Assembly: GCF_036417355.1 (NCBI RefSeq) | Contig: NZ_CP143889.1 | Span: 124,001 to 188,000, forward strand | DNA from: Akkermansia sp. RCC_12PD | GTDB lineage: Bacteria; Verrucomicrobiota; Verrucomicrobiia; Verrucomicrobiales; Akkermansiaceae | Direction of reading: 5' to 3' | Length of the DNA stretch: 64,000 nt | Shown here: positions 1 through 8,723 of the stretch, piece after piece | Position numbering within the stretch: position 1 is the stretch's first letter | Layout of the letters: every line of letters starts with the position of its first letter | Made by a program: the position numbers and the translations under genes | Notes under the pieces: generated by a model | Told to the model about the DNA's origin: nothing | Databases searched by the model: none | What the model saw: the letters and a program-made list of their open reading frames with translations, nothing else

Positions 1-205
1 CTAGCCATTCCCTGGGGGAACGTCCAGAAGCTTCTTCGAACACCACCGTCATTCCCGGCTTGTCTTTCATCCGTATTCCCGGTTCATTTTTCCAGGACAG
101 TCCCGGCATTTGTCCACAGAGTTTTCAAGGGTGAGTTCCGCTTTTTTTCCGGCCTCCATTTTCATTCCCGCCCATTTGTTAGTTTCTTTTCCGCCAACAT
201 GAAAC

Positions 206-229
206 GGGGCCGCCCTTAAGGGCGGCCCC
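206..229 (-). terminator. Terminator after ilvB
   Basis: A perfect 10-bp inverted repeat (GGGGCCGCCC / GGGCGGCCCC) with a TTAA loop lies about 37 bases beyond the ilvB stop codon. Read on the minus strand it is followed by GTTTCATGTT, so the T-tract is weak but the stem is very stable. I see no gene in positions 1-205. Confidence 0.7.
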
Positions 230-265
230 GTCTTGAATGATGGTGAACGGGAAATGTTTTTCGCC

Positions 266-2119
266 CTACAGGGCGGTCGGGATTTCCTTGCCGAGTTCGG
301 ACGCCTTTTTGGCAGTACCGTCGCCGGCGATGCGTTCCAGGATCACGTCCTTGTAACTCATGCCGCCCAGAATCATCGGCAGAACATGCACGTCATGGGG
401 AACCATCACGTCCAGAACGTATGCCTCCGGGGATTCAATCATGCGGGTGATTGCTGCGGGAAGTTCCTCAATGCGGAGCACACGCTCGCATTTGACGCCG
501 AACCCGGCGCAGATGAGCGGATAATTCGGGTAGATGATATCTTCCGTCTTGTGGGTGGGGTCGTAGTCGTCGTGCGGGTCCGCCAGGAAGGTCTGCGCGC
601 GGTTGGAGTCGTACTTCAGGTCTTCCCACTGTACTACCATGCCCAGATGCTGGTTGTTCAGGATGATGCATTTGACGGGCATGCGCTCCACGTGGATGGT
701 CGCCAGCTCCTGAATGTTCATGAGCATGGAGCCGTCTCCGTCTATGTTGACGACCAGCTTGTCCGGATAGGCCAGGCAGGCGCCCATGGCGGCGGGGAGG
801 CCGTAGCCCATGGTGCCCAGGCCGCCGGACGTGGCCAGGCGGCGGGGCTTGTCAAATTTGAAGAACTGGGCGGCGAACATCTGGTGCTGGCCCACGCCGG
901 TGCAGATGATGGGGTCCTTGTCCGCCGTCTGGCGGTAGAGTTCCTCAATCACGGACTGCGGAGCGATGTAGCCCTTGCGGTCTTCATAGGAGAAGGGGTA
1001 CTGTTCCTTCCAGCCTTCGATCGTCTTGAACCATTCCGGCGTACGGGTGAAGCCGGAGGATTTGCGTTCCCACCCCTTCCCTGCCAGGGCCGCGTTGAGA
1101 ACGCCGAGGGCGTCCTTCACGTTGGCGCGGATGGGATGGGCGACTTTTTTGTTTTTGTTAATCTCGGACGCGTCAATGTCAATGTGGACGATAGTGGAGT
1201 CCGGACAGAACATGCTGACGGCTCCCGTCACACGGTCGTCAAAGCGTGCGGCCAGGGCGATGACCAGGTCCGCTTCATTCACGGCATTGTTGGCAAACAC
1301 GGCTCCGTGCATGCCCAGCCATCGGAGGGAGAGCGGGTGAGTTTCCGGCATGGCCCCGATGCCCATCAGGGTGGTTGCCACGGGAATCTGGGTGCGTTCC
1401 GCGAATTCCAGCAGGTCCGCGGAGGCTTCCGCGGTGATGATGCCGCCGCCGGCATAGATGACGGGACGGCTGGCGTTTTCAATCAGGGGGATGAGGGCTT
1501 CCAGCTCTTCCACGGGAACGGGCAGCACCGGATTGTAGCCGGGGAGGTCCATTTCCATGTCGAAGTCCGGAGTGAAGACGGCTTCCTGCACGTCCTTGGG
1601 CATGTCAATCACCACAGGGCCGGGACGGCCCGTGGAAGCGATGTAAAAGGCTTCCTTCATGATGCGGGGCAGTTCTTCCGGTTCCGTGACCAGATAACTG
1701 TGCTTCACGATGGGGGCGGTCATGCCGAACACGTCCGTTTCCTGGAAAGCGCCGCGGCCAATCAGGGAGCGCATGACCTGCGCGGTGATAGCCACCAGGG
1801 GCGTGGAGTCCAGATAGGCGTCCGCAATGGAGGTGATCATGTTGGTGGCGCCGGGGCCGGAAGTGGAGATACAGACGCCCACCTTGCCCGTAACACGGCC
1901 GTAGCCTTCCGCTCCAAACGCGCCGCCCTGTTCGTGGCGGGGGAGGATGGTCCGGATTTTGGGCTGATGGCTCAGGGCCTGGTGAATCGGCATGCTGGCG
2001 CCGCCGGGATAGGCAAAGACGACGTCTACACCTTCACGCACGAGGCATTCCACGAGCACTTCGGCTCCTGTCATGCGGGTTTTCGTCGGGGCGGATGATG
2101 TTTTGTCGTTTGTACTCAT
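266..2119 (-). CDS. ilvB: Acetolactate synthase, large (catalytic) subunit
   Basis: This is a ThDP-dependent acetohydroxyacid synthase of 617 residues, which condenses pyruvate with pyruvate or 2-oxobutyrate as the first shared step of valine, leucine and isoleucine synthesis. The N-terminal domain shows the family pattern FAYPGGASMPIHQAL and RHEQGGAFGAEGYGR, including the ThDP-activating Glu. The C-terminal ThDP/Mg site is visible as GDGSMLMNIQELAT followed by NNQHLGMV. The track frame can be read six bases further upstream from a TTG, but the ATG giving MSTNDK at 2117-2119 is the better start. No regulatory small subunit (ilvN) lies next to it, so that subunit would have to be encoded elsewhere. 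An AT-rich inverted repeat (CAAATAA / TTATTTG, 2123-2141) sits just upstream and may belong to the promoter or operator; that is inference. Confidence 0.95.
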   Translation of the reverse strand: MSTNDKTSSAPTKTRMTGAEVLVECLVREGVDVVFAYPGGASMPIHQALSHQPKIRTILPRHEQGGAFGAEGYGRVTGKVGVCISTSGPGATNMITSIADAYLDSTPLVAITAQVMRSLIGRGAFQETDVFGMTAPIVKHSYLVTEPEELPRIMKEAFYIASTGRPGPVVIDMPKDVQEAVFTPDFDMEMDLPGYNPVLPVPVEELEALIPLIENASRPVIYAGGGIITAEASADLLEFAERTQIPVATTLMGIGAMPETHPLSLRWLGMHGAVFANNAVNEADLVIALAARFDDRVTGAVSMFCPDSTIVHIDIDASEINKNKKVAHPIRANVKDALGVLNAALAGKGWERKSSGFTRTPEWFKTIEGWKEQYPFSYEDRKGYIAPQSVIEELYRQTADKDPIICTGVGQHQMFAAQFFKFDKPRRLATSGGLGTMGYGLPAAMGACLAYPDKLVVNIDGDGSMLMNIQELATIHVERMPVKCIILNNQHLGMVVQWEDLKYDSNRAQTFLADPHDDYDPTHKTEDIIYPNYPLICAGFGVKCERVLRIEELPAAITRMIESPEAYVLDVMVPHDVHVLPMILGGMSYKDVILERIAGDGTAKKASELGKEIPTAL

Positions 2120-2122
2120 GTG

Positions 2123-2141
2123 CAAATAATATTTTTATTTG
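2123..2141 (-). promoter_or_regulatory. AT-rich inverted repeat upstream of ilvB
   Basis: The arms CAAATAA (2123-2129) and TTATTTG (2135-2141) are separated by five bases and end four bases before the ilvB start codon. In otherwise GC-rich DNA this could be an operator or part of the core promoter. There is no direct evidence of function. Confidence 0.25.
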
Positions 2142-2270
2142 TTGCGTAGGAAAAGAGGTTCTAGCGCATTCCGCGCGCAATGTGAAGCCTTTTCATCCAA
2201 AAGTCAGAGGCGTGCCGCCTGCGGGAATACGCCGGGAAAAGACGCCGCGGCACAGGCGCGGCGGATAGTA

Positions 2271-2879
2271 TCAGGAGAGGGACGGCCTGCGCACCCGCAC
2301 GCAGTCCATGCCTGCGGCGGCAGCCGCGGCAATGCCCGGAACGGCGTCTTCAAACACCACGCAGCGGGAGGGGGCGGCCCCCAGCCGTTCCGCGGCCAGC
2401 AGGAACATGTCTGGAGCCGGTTTGCCGTGTTCCACGTCCTCAGGGGTTAAAATCACGTCGAACAGTCCCGTCAATCCGGCGGCGGCCAGGGTGCGGCGCG
2501 CGCCGGGAATGGCGCTGCCCGTGGCAATAGCCTTGGGGGCATCCCCCAGGGAGTGCACGAATTCCAGCACTTCCCCGATGGGCTGCATGCCTTCCTGCTC
2601 CAGCATTTCCAGATAAATGCGGCGCTTGTCCGCCGCGGTGGATTCCGCATCCATCACCAGCCCGTAGCGTTCATTCAGGAAGTACACCACGTCATTGGCG
2701 GATTTTCCGCCGCAGGAGTAGAATTCATCCTCCCGGAAGACGGATGCGGGAGCTCCTGCGCGGGCCAGGGCCTTGCGCCATGCCTTGTAGTGGAGGGGCA
2801 TGCTGTCCACAAGAGTGCCGTCCAGGTCAAAAATATATCCTTCATATTTTTTCTCAGGCAAATCCACGCGCTTGTTCAT
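2271..2879 (-). CDS. HAD-superfamily hydrolase, beta-phosphoglucomutase-like
   Basis: A 202-residue HAD subfamily IA protein. Motif I is IFDLDGTLVDS near residue 17, with the nucleophile Asp and the second acid/base Asp. Motif II is the ATGS segment (AIATGSAIPG), and motifs III/IV are KPAPDMFLLAAERLG and VVFEDAVPGIAAA. The alpha-helical cap between motifs I and II and the VDSMPLHYKAW stretch resemble beta-phosphoglucomutase and small sugar-phosphate or phosphoglycolate phosphatases. The substrate cannot be told from sequence. It stands alone on the minus strand, about 150 bases upstream of ilvB and divergent from rpsT. Confidence 0.85.
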   Translation of the reverse strand: MNKRVDLPEKKYEGYIFDLDGTLVDSMPLHYKAWRKALARAGAPASVFREDEFYSCGGKSANDVVYFLNERYGLVMDAESTAADKRRIYLEMLEQEGMQPIGEVLEFVHSLGDAPKAIATGSAIPGARRTLAAAGLTGLFDVILTPEDVEHGKPAPDMFLLAAERLGAAPSRCVVFEDAVPGIAAAAAAGMDCVRVRRPSLS

Positions 2880-2971
2880 GACGGCGCTTATGATGCCACG
2901 CCTCCGTTTTCCGGTAAAGCCCGCAGTCTGACCGCATGCGGCCGGAATGGCTTAAAAAATACATCCTGAGC

Positions 2972-2999
2972 TTGACATTTTATCCTGTTATTCTAATGT
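2972..2999 (+). promoter_or_regulatory. Sigma-70-type promoter of rpsT
   Basis: A consensus -35 box TTGACA (2972-2977) and a -10 box TAATGT (2994-2999) are separated by 16 bases. The predicted start of transcription is about 35 bases before the rpsT ATG. It is one of the clearest promoters in the window, which fits a highly expressed ribosomal protein gene. Confidence 0.6.
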
Positions 3000-3039
3000 T
3001 TCTGCCACCTCGAAACGAAAACCGAACCTTTTTTCGAAC

Positions 3040-3303
3040 ATGGCCAATACCAAATCCGCACTCAAGCGCATCCGTCAGACCGCAACCCGCACCGCCCGCA
3101 ACCGCGCCACGACTTCCAAGCTGAAAACTCTACGCAAGAAGATTTCCACCGCTGTTGAAACGGCTGACAAGGAAGCCGCCGCCACCGCTTACAACACGTT
3201 TTCCTCCGCAGTTGACAAGGCCGCCAAGGTAGGCACCATCCCCGCCAACCGCGCCGCCAACTACAAGAGCAAGGCCGCCAAGGCCATCGCAAAAATCGCC
3301 TAA
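3040..3303 (+). CDS. rpsT: 30S ribosomal protein S20
   Basis: An 87-residue basic protein beginning MANTKSALKRIRQ, the hallmark N terminus of bacterial S20, and the usual length for the family. S20 binds 16S rRNA early in assembly of the small subunit. The body is helical and rich in Lys, Arg and Ala. The start follows a run of T (TTTTTTCGAAC) with no Shine-Dalgarno motif. A strong terminator follows after 33 bases, and its tail runs directly into the next gene. Confidence 0.97.
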   Translation: MANTKSALKRIRQTATRTARNRATTSKLKTLRKKISTAVETADKEAAATAYNTFSSAVDKAAKVGTIPANRAANYKSKAAKAIAKIA

Positions 3304-3336
3304 GTTTTCACTTCGGTTTTCTGTCGATCTTATGGC

Positions 3337-3372
3337 AAGCCGCTCTGTTTATCTGAGCGGCTTGTTTTTATT
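3337..3372 (+). terminator. Terminator after rpsT, abutting the next start codon
   Basis: A 9-bp stem AAGCCGCTC (3337-3345) / GAGCGGCTT (3355-3363) with a 9-base loop is followed by GTTTTTATT. The ATG of the zinc-ribbon gene begins at the very next base, 3373. Confidence 0.85.
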
Positions 3373-3603
3373 ATGACTCCCATGCAGCAATCCCGCCTGG
3401 ATAAAGCCAAACTGATCATCGACCGCCCCGCGGATTTCAAGGTCTGCGAAGCCTGCGGCTCCATCGTATCCGAAACCACTGCGGCATGCCCCAACTGCAA
3501 CGCCTACCGCTTTGACGCCAATCCGGATTACGTCGTGGAACAGGCCGTGCTGCTTGCCTCCCGCGAGCAGCGTTCCGTCACGCCGGAAGATCTGGAAAAG
3601 TAG
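3373..3603 (+). CDS. Small zinc-ribbon protein of unknown function
   Basis: A 76-residue protein with two CxxC knuckles (C25-x2-C28 and C39-x2-C42) that should bind one zinc ion. The N terminus is helical (QQSRLDKAKLIIDRP) and the tail acidic (VTPEDLEK). I do not recognise a named family; such mini zinc ribbons usually contact nucleic acid or protein. A second in-frame Met lies at residue 4. The start codon immediately follows the U-tract of the rpsT terminator, so this gene is either expressed only by read-through or translated from an unusual leader. It has its own terminator downstream. Confidence 0.8.
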   Translation: MTPMQQSRLDKAKLIIDRPADFKVCEACGSIVSETTAACPNCNAYRFDANPDYVVEQAVLLASREQRSVTPEDLEK

Positions 3604-3659
3604 GACTTTCGCCGCCCGGCCTTCCTTCCGGGCCGCCATTCCGCCTCAGCAGTTTTTTC

Positions 3660-3693
3660 AGGAGCCTCCCCTTCCGGGGCAGGCTCCTTTTTC
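3660..3693 (+). terminator. Terminator after the zinc-ribbon gene
   Basis: An 8-bp stem AGGAGCCT (3660-3667) / AGGCTCCT (3681-3688) has an inner CCCC/GGGG extension and is followed by a T-run. It lies between the convergent zinc-ribbon gene and ispH. Confidence 0.8.
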
Positions 3694-3723
3694 ATCTCTC
3701 CGTGCAGGAACGACAGACCGTTT

Positions 3724-4938
3724 CTATTTGCGGAGGTCTGCAATGCGCAGGATAGTCGCCTCAATCAGGTTGGCCGGGCACGAGGCTCCCGCCGTAATGC
3801 CCACTTTCAGGGATTTGCCCAGATTCTGCACTACGGGCTCCGTGGTCATTCTCCGGACTTCCCGCGTTTCCGTATCAAAGGCGTCCACATACTGGATGGA
3901 TTTGATGCTTTCAGCGGATTCAATGAAGTAGGTGGGGACGTGTTTCCTGGCGATGTCCACCAGATGCGTGGTATTGGAGCTGTTGTAGCCGCCCACCACA
4001 AACATCACGTCCAAGGGGTTTTTCAAGAGATCGTACAGCGCGTCCTGACGGTCCTGGGTAGCGCCGCAAATGGTGTCGAACACATAGAAGTTGTCGTCGT
4101 CGCCGTCGCGCTGGACGATGGCGTCCCTGATCATTTTCTGGAGCGTCTGGGTTTCCGTCTTGAGCATGGTCGTCTGGTTGGCGATGCCCACTTCCTCCAG
4201 ATCGCGGTCCGGGTCAAATCCGGGGGAACAGCAGCCTTCAAACCGTTTCATGAAGGCTTCCCGGCTGCCTTTGCCGAGGATGTAGTCGCATACGGCGGCG
4301 GCATCCTCCAGGTCATAAACCACCAGGTATTTTCCCCTGCCCTTTTCACCTAGGGCGCGGGAAGCCGTCGCGCTGGTTTCCTCATGGGTGGCTTTGCCGT
4401 GAATGATGGAGGTGATGCCCATGGAGGCGTAGTTTTTCACCCTTTTCCACACTTTCATGACGTCCCCGCAGGTCGTATCCACGATCTGGACTCCCTTTTC
4501 CTCCAGCGCGTCCATGAAGGAGGTGGGAACGCCGAAGGCGGGAACGATCACCACGTCGTCCGCGACAATTTGATCATAAGAGGCGTCCAGATGCTTCCAG
4601 GGAAGTTTTTTAATGCCCTTCCCCTCCAGCTGGCGGTTTACCTCCGGATTGTGGATGATGTCGCCGATCAGGTAAATCTGCCGGTCCGGGAAGACCTTGC
4701 GCGCCGCATAGGCGATGTCGATGGCGCGGCGGACGCCGTTGCAGAATCCGAATTCCCTGGCCAGGAAGAATTCCGTATGGCCCAGGTTGTACACATTACC
4801 CGCGGCGCGGATGTGGGAAATCAGTTCGCTCTGGTAATGCTGCTGGATTTCCTTCTCCACCAGTTCCATCACCTCGGCGCGTCTCACGTTCACTCTGGCT
4901 TTGCGGGTTGAGTCCTGATTCATGCTCACAGCTTCCAC
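3724..4938 (-). CDS. ispH: 4-hydroxy-3-methylbut-2-enyl diphosphate reductase
   Basis: The last enzyme of the non-mevalonate (MEP) isoprenoid pathway, an iron-sulfur enzyme that makes IPP and DMAPP from HMBPP. The three cluster cysteines are in FGFCNGVRRAIDIA, DTTCGDVMKVW and FDTICGATQDRQDAL. At about 404 residues it belongs to the longer LytB subtype with an N-terminal extension, rather than the ~315-residue Escherichia coli type. The start is either a GTG at 4936-4938, preceded by a purine-rich GAAGGAAAG, or the ATG at 4921-4923 giving MNQDSTRK. I keep the longer form. It is divergent from dus with about 55 bases between start codons. Confidence 0.93.
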   Translation of the reverse strand: MEAVSMNQDSTRKARVNVRRAEVMELVEKEIQQHYQSELISHIRAAGNVYNLGHTEFFLAREFGFCNGVRRAIDIAYAARKVFPDRQIYLIGDIIHNPEVNRQLEGKGIKKLPWKHLDASYDQIVADDVVIVPAFGVPTSFMDALEEKGVQIVDTTCGDVMKVWKRVKNYASMGITSIIHGKATHEETSATASRALGEKGRGKYLVVYDLEDAAAVCDYILGKGSREAFMKRFEGCCSPGFDPDRDLEEVGIANQTTMLKTETQTLQKMIRDAIVQRDGDDDNFYVFDTICGATQDRQDALYDLLKNPLDVMFVVGGYNSSNTTHLVDIARKHVPTYFIESAESIKSIQYVDAFDTETREVRRMTTEPVVQNLGKSLKVGITAGASCPANLIEATILRIADLRK

Positions 4939-4993
4939 ACTTTCCTTCTTTCGTCAAGACAATCACAGCTTGCCAAGCCGGGCTTTTCACGGT

Positions 4994-6052
4994 ATGCACA
5001 AGCCCATGCTGCTGGCCCTAGCCCCGATGAAAGACGTCACGGACCTGGCTTTTATCAAGACGTTGAACGACTTGAATTCCCTGCCGGATTATTTCATTAC
5101 GGAGTATTTCAGAACGGTGGCCCATCACAAAAAGATGGCCCCGTACATCATGCGCTCCATAGACGAAAACCCGACCGGGCGCCCCATTTACGGCCAGCTG
5201 GTGGGCCAGGAGCCGGAGCACCTGGTCCGGGATGCCCTGAATCTGATGAACCACGCCTGCGCCGGGGTGGACCTGAACATGGGCTGCCCCGCCCCCATCG
5301 TGTGCAGGCGGGGTGCCGGAGGCGGCATGCTGCGCTCCCTCCGGGCCATGGATTCCGCCCTGGGAGCGCTCCGGGACTCCCTGCCCGCCGGAGGCTTTTC
5401 CGTCAAATGCCGCCTAGGCTACGAGACCCCGGACGAGTTTGAACGCATTCTCCCCGTCATCGCCCGGCACACACCGGACCGGGTATGCATTCATGCCCGC
5501 ACCGTGCGGGAGGGCTACCGTTCCCCCGTGCATCCGGAGTGGGTCAAATGGGCGGCGGAAACGCTGAAATGCCCGGTCATCGCCAACGGGAATATTGTGG
5601 ACATGCAAACGGCGGAGGCATGGGTGAGGCTGGCGGCTCCGGCCGGCCTGATGGCAGGCAGGGCCGCCCTGCGCAATCCGTGGATTTTCTCCCAGCTACG
5701 CGCCCACTTCCGGGGGGAAGCCGCAACTGCCCCCACGTTCCGGGACCTCCTCCGCTACATCCGCAGCCTGTACAAACGCACGCTGGAAATGCAGGACCAT
5801 TACGTGGAGGAAAAACACATCCACCGGATGAAAAAGTATCTGGTCTATACCGCCCGGGGCCTTCCGGAAGAGTTTGACCACCACATGAAACGGGCCAAAA
5901 CCTCGCGCGATTTCATGCACATCTGCGAGGAGATTCTGGACAATGATACCCCCTTCCCGCCCACCCCTCCGGAAGATACCCACCTGTTCGCCCATTTCAA
6001 CGCCCTTCTCACTCAAGAGAAGGCTTGTCTCCCCGCCGGAATTCAGCTATGA
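4994..6052 (+). CDS. dus: tRNA-dihydrouridine synthase
   Basis: An FMN-dependent enzyme of 352 residues that reduces specific uridines in tRNA to dihydrouridine. The N-terminal TIM barrel shows LALAPMKDVTDLAF (FMN site), the catalytic-cysteine segment DLNMGCPAPIVCRRGAG, VKCRLGYETPDEF, CIHARTVREGY, PVIANGNIVD and LMAGRAALRNPWIF. The C-terminal helical domain follows from about residue 250. The Met at 4994 (MHKPMLLALAPMKD) is chosen because the upstream residues of the open frame do not resemble the family. Its stop codon abuts the next gene at 6053, so it leads a three-gene operon. Confidence 0.92.
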   Translation: MHKPMLLALAPMKDVTDLAFIKTLNDLNSLPDYFITEYFRTVAHHKKMAPYIMRSIDENPTGRPIYGQLVGQEPEHLVRDALNLMNHACAGVDLNMGCPAPIVCRRGAGGGMLRSLRAMDSALGALRDSLPAGGFSVKCRLGYETPDEFERILPVIARHTPDRVCIHARTVREGYRSPVHPEWVKWAAETLKCPVIANGNIVDMQTAEAWVRLAAPAGLMAGRAALRNPWIFSQLRAHFRGEAATAPTFRDLLRYIRSLYKRTLEMQDHYVEEKHIHRMKKYLVYTARGLPEEFDHHMKRAKTSRDFMHICEEILDNDTPFPPTPPEDTHLFAHFNALLTQEKACLPAGIQL

Positions 6053-7204
6053 ATGGCGACGTTCATGAATCCGCTGCCGCATGTCTTTCTGCTGGGCGTG
6101 ACTGCCGCCCTTTGCTCCGCTCATGATTCCGTCACCCAGGGCATGGAGTTTTTACGCGCCTACATGCCGGAACAGGACAAGCCGGTGATTACGGAAGAGC
6201 GACTGAAGAGAGAGGTCAGGCTGGCCCTGGACGTCCGCAGCCGCTTCCCTTGGGCGGGCAAGGTTCCCTGGGAAGTTTACGAGAACGACGTGCTGCCTTA
6301 CGCCGTGGTCAACGAACCGCGCGACGAATGGAGGGAGCAGTTCCGCAACCTTTTCGCTCCGCTCGTCTCCTCCTGCAAAACTGGGCGGGAAGCAGCCCTC
6401 ACCGTAGCCGCCTGCATCCAGAAGACACTGCACGTGAAATATTCCACGGAGAGGAGAGTCCCCCACCAAGGTGTGAAGGAGTCTCTGGAGTCCGGCAAGG
6501 TTTCTTGCACCGGGCAGAGCATTTTGCTCATTTGCGCCCTGCGCTCCATCGGCATTCCGGCCCGCATGGCGGGCGTGGTCACCTGGAACCACGTCCGGGG
6601 CAACCACAACTGGGTGGAAGCCTGGTGCGACGGAGAATGGCGGATGCTGGAGTACAATGAAAAGGATTTCAACACGCCTTGGGTCATGTCCGCCATCAGC
6701 ATGCTGGACCCCCGGAAACCGGAGAACGCCATTTACGCCACATCCTGGAAGAAGAAGGCGGAAGGAATGTTTTTCCCCCTGGTCTGGGAGGCCCGCTACG
6801 ACAGGAAAAGGAACGCGCTGGAGTTTCCCCCTGAAAGCCGGATTGTCCCCGCCGTCAACATCACCAAACGCTACATGAAGCTGGCTTCCTCCTGGGCGGC
6901 TTCCCAGCCGGAATACGTTCCCGGCAGCAAGCTGATGCTGGACATTACGGAGGATGAGGGAGGCAAACGCCGGAGACTGCCCCTCCATGTCTCCCTCAAG
7001 ACGGAAGAAGGGGAAGTTCTGGCGGAAGGCGTCACACCCGGTCCGTCCGACGACATGCGGAAGTTTCTGGAAATTACGCTGCCGGAGAAAGTGAACCGGG
7101 GCATGCTGGAATTCCTCCTTCCTGACGGGACCGTGCGCAGGGAGGCCATCACGCATACGGAGGCTCCAGTGCAGATTCTGAATCTTTCCGCAAGTCTCCG
7201 ATGA
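6053..7204 (+). CDS. Secreted transglutaminase-like domain protein
   Basis: A 383-residue protein with a short hydrophobic N terminus (residues 9-23) compatible with a signal peptide. A transglutaminase/protease-like core spans about residues 105-215: Cys152 in GKVSCTGQSILLICALRS, followed by GIPARMAGV, then His185 in GNHNWVEAWCDGEW. The third catalytic position appears as Glu200 or Asp205 in MLEYNEKDFN. The C-terminal 130 residues look like a beta-sandwich. The family includes peptidases and amidases of the cell envelope; the substrate is unknown. The gene abuts dus upstream and overlaps the next gene by ATGA, so translational coupling is likely. Confidence 0.75.
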   Translation: MATFMNPLPHVFLLGVTAALCSAHDSVTQGMEFLRAYMPEQDKPVITEERLKREVRLALDVRSRFPWAGKVPWEVYENDVLPYAVVNEPRDEWREQFRNLFAPLVSSCKTGREAALTVAACIQKTLHVKYSTERRVPHQGVKESLESGKVSCTGQSILLICALRSIGIPARMAGVVTWNHVRGNHNWVEAWCDGEWRMLEYNEKDFNTPWVMSAISMLDPRKPENAIYATSWKKKAEGMFFPLVWEARYDRKRNALEFPPESRIVPAVNITKRYMKLASSWAASQPEYVPGSKLMLDITEDEGGKRRRLPLHVSLKTEEGEVLAEGVTPGPSDDMRKFLEITLPEKVNRGMLEFLLPDGTVRREAITHTEAPVQILNLSASLR

Positions 7205-8058
7205 AGATTCCCCTGTTCTTCAACAACACGGCGCGGAGCGCCAGGGCGGGACGCTTCCGCCGGTGGCTGGAGAGATATGGTACCGTTTTCGACGTCATGG
7301 AGCCGGAAAGCAGCGAGGACATGCTGAACCGCCTGGCTGCCCAGGCGCGTTCCGGGGCACCCGCCGTAGCCGTGGCGGGCGGCGACGGCACGCTGAGGCT
7401 GGCGGCCCGCGCCCTCTGCAATACGGATACGGCCCTGGCCCTCTTCCCTGCGGGAACGGCCAACGTTTTTTCCCGTGAAATGGGATTCCGGCAGAATTTC
7501 GACCACGCTCTGCATGTGCTGAAAACGGGACGGACCAGGAAGGTCGACCTGTTTGCCTTCAATGGTCAGCCCTTTCTTCAAATGGCGGGCATCGGAGCGG
7601 ACGGACGCTCCGTGGAGCTGACGACATGGGAGATGAAGAAGAAGTGGAAGGCCTTCGCTTACGTAATCGCTGGAGCCAGGGCTTTCACGGAACGGCAGCC
7701 GTTCCTGACCCTGACGACGGATGACGGCAGGGTGCTGGAGGGACGCTCCATCATCTTCGGCAACGGCCGGAGGTACGGCGGCCCCATGAAACTGTTTGCA
7801 GAGGCAAATAATGAAGACGGCCTTTTGGATGCCGTGGTGTTCAAGCATGCGGCTCCTTCCATCATCAGAGAAAGCCTGCTGGCACTCGTTCACGGAGGGT
7901 TTCATTCCCTGCGCTACGGCGGTTTTGAATATGTGCGGATGACGGAAGGACAAGTTGCCGCCATCGGCCATGCGGCTTGTGAACTGGATGGAGATTATGC
8001 GGGAGACGCCCCCGTGCAAATCACGCGTGCCGGCAAGCTCAAAGTTTTCGCTCCGTAA
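7201..8058 (+). CDS. Diacylglycerol/lipid kinase family protein
   Basis: A 285-residue DAGK-catalytic-domain protein (YegS/BmrU/DgkB type) expected to phosphorylate a lipid alcohol with ATP. The nucleotide-binding loop is VAVAGGDGTLRLAA, followed by ALFPAGTANVFSREM; the second domain contains GIGADGRSVELT and IIFGNGRRYGGPMK. The start codon overlaps the stop of the transglutaminase-like gene by four bases. Its place after dus and a secreted protein does not define the substrate. Together with cdsA, fabI and the acyltransferase in the window it fits membrane lipid metabolism, which is inference. Confidence 0.87.
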   Translation: MKIPLFFNNTARSARAGRFRRWLERYGTVFDVMEPESSEDMLNRLAAQARSGAPAVAVAGGDGTLRLAARALCNTDTALALFPAGTANVFSREMGFRQNFDHALHVLKTGRTRKVDLFAFNGQPFLQMAGIGADGRSVELTTWEMKKKWKAFAYVIAGARAFTERQPFLTLTTDDGRVLEGRSIIFGNGRRYGGPMKLFAEANNEDGLLDAVVFKHAAPSIIRESLLALVHGGFHSLRYGGFEYVRMTEGQVAAIGHAACELDGDYAGDAPVQITRAGKLKVFAP

Positions 8059-8129
8059 AGACTCCCACCGGGCGGAAAAATCCGCTCCGGCCCATTCATC
8101 CGTACCGGGAAAATGCGTTTCATGCCGCC

Positions 8130-8582
8130 CTACCAGGGCAGGAAGCGCGAGAACGTATCCAGAATATGGGAATAGTGAAGAACATGGTTTTCCGGCACGC
8201 CGAAGAATATCAGAATGATGACGGCATCCAGAACGGCCGCGACGGCAATCCATTTAATGAAGACAGGCAGCAGGGAGAAAGAATCATGCAGCATGATCCA
8301 TTCCTGCATCACGAATGAATAGTCCGCGCCGGAATCAAAAAGACGGAATTCCTCAGACAGTTCCTCAAAGGTCATTTCGCGGGGGCAAATGTAATTCTTG
8401 GCCTCGATTCCCACACCGCAACAATGCAGGCCGCTTCCGGCCAGAGAAGCTTCCATATAGGCGCCCTCCCCGTTGAGCAGGGAAATACGGGAGTCATGAG
8501 TAGCCATACGGTATTGGTTCAGCATTTCCTCCAGGCTGCCGCATGCCTCCCCGTTATATGAATAACGATAGGGGACTGTCAC
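8130..8582 (-). CDS. Hypothetical membrane-anchored protein
   Basis: A 150-residue protein that I do not recognise. The first ~105 residues are soluble, with two adjacent cysteines (LHCCGVG) and an acidic stretch (FEELSEEFRLFDSGAD). A single hydrophobic segment near residues 107-127 (WIAVAAVLDAVIILIFFGV) is followed by a short aromatic tail ending at a Trp. This suggests a tail-anchored inner-membrane protein. It is convergent with the lipid kinase gene and sits downstream of fabI, separated by the fabI terminator. Confidence 0.6.
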   Translation of the reverse strand: MTVPYRYSYNGEACGSLEEMLNQYRMATHDSRISLLNGEGAYMEASLAGSGLHCCGVGIEAKNYICPREMTFEELSEEFRLFDSGADYSFVMQEWIMLHDSFSLLPVFIKWIAVAAVLDAVIILIFFGVPENHVLHYSHILDTFSRFLPW

Positions 8583-8669
8583 TCGTGGACTCTAATCAAC
8601 TGGAAAGCGGCGTGCAAGATTTTTTTGTCCTGAATACATGAACCCAGGCCCTTTCATCCCGTTTGGCCT

Positions 8670-8698
8670 AAAAAAGCCGTGCCGGCAAGCGGCACGGC
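8670..8698 (-). terminator. Terminator after fabI
   Basis: An 8-bp stem GCCGTGCC (8676-8683) / GGCACGGC (8691-8698) has a 7-base loop. Read on the minus strand it is followed by TTTTTT. It lies 25 bases past the fabI stop. Confidence 0.85.
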
Positions 8699-8723
8699 CC
8701 AAAAGAAAATAAATCACAGAGCA

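Noticed and set aside
233-2098. Long open frame (621 codons) on plus opposite ilvB
   Set aside because: It is the antisense shadow of ilvB; the translation is His/Gly/Val-rich with no domain, while the minus frame is a textbook acetolactate synthase.
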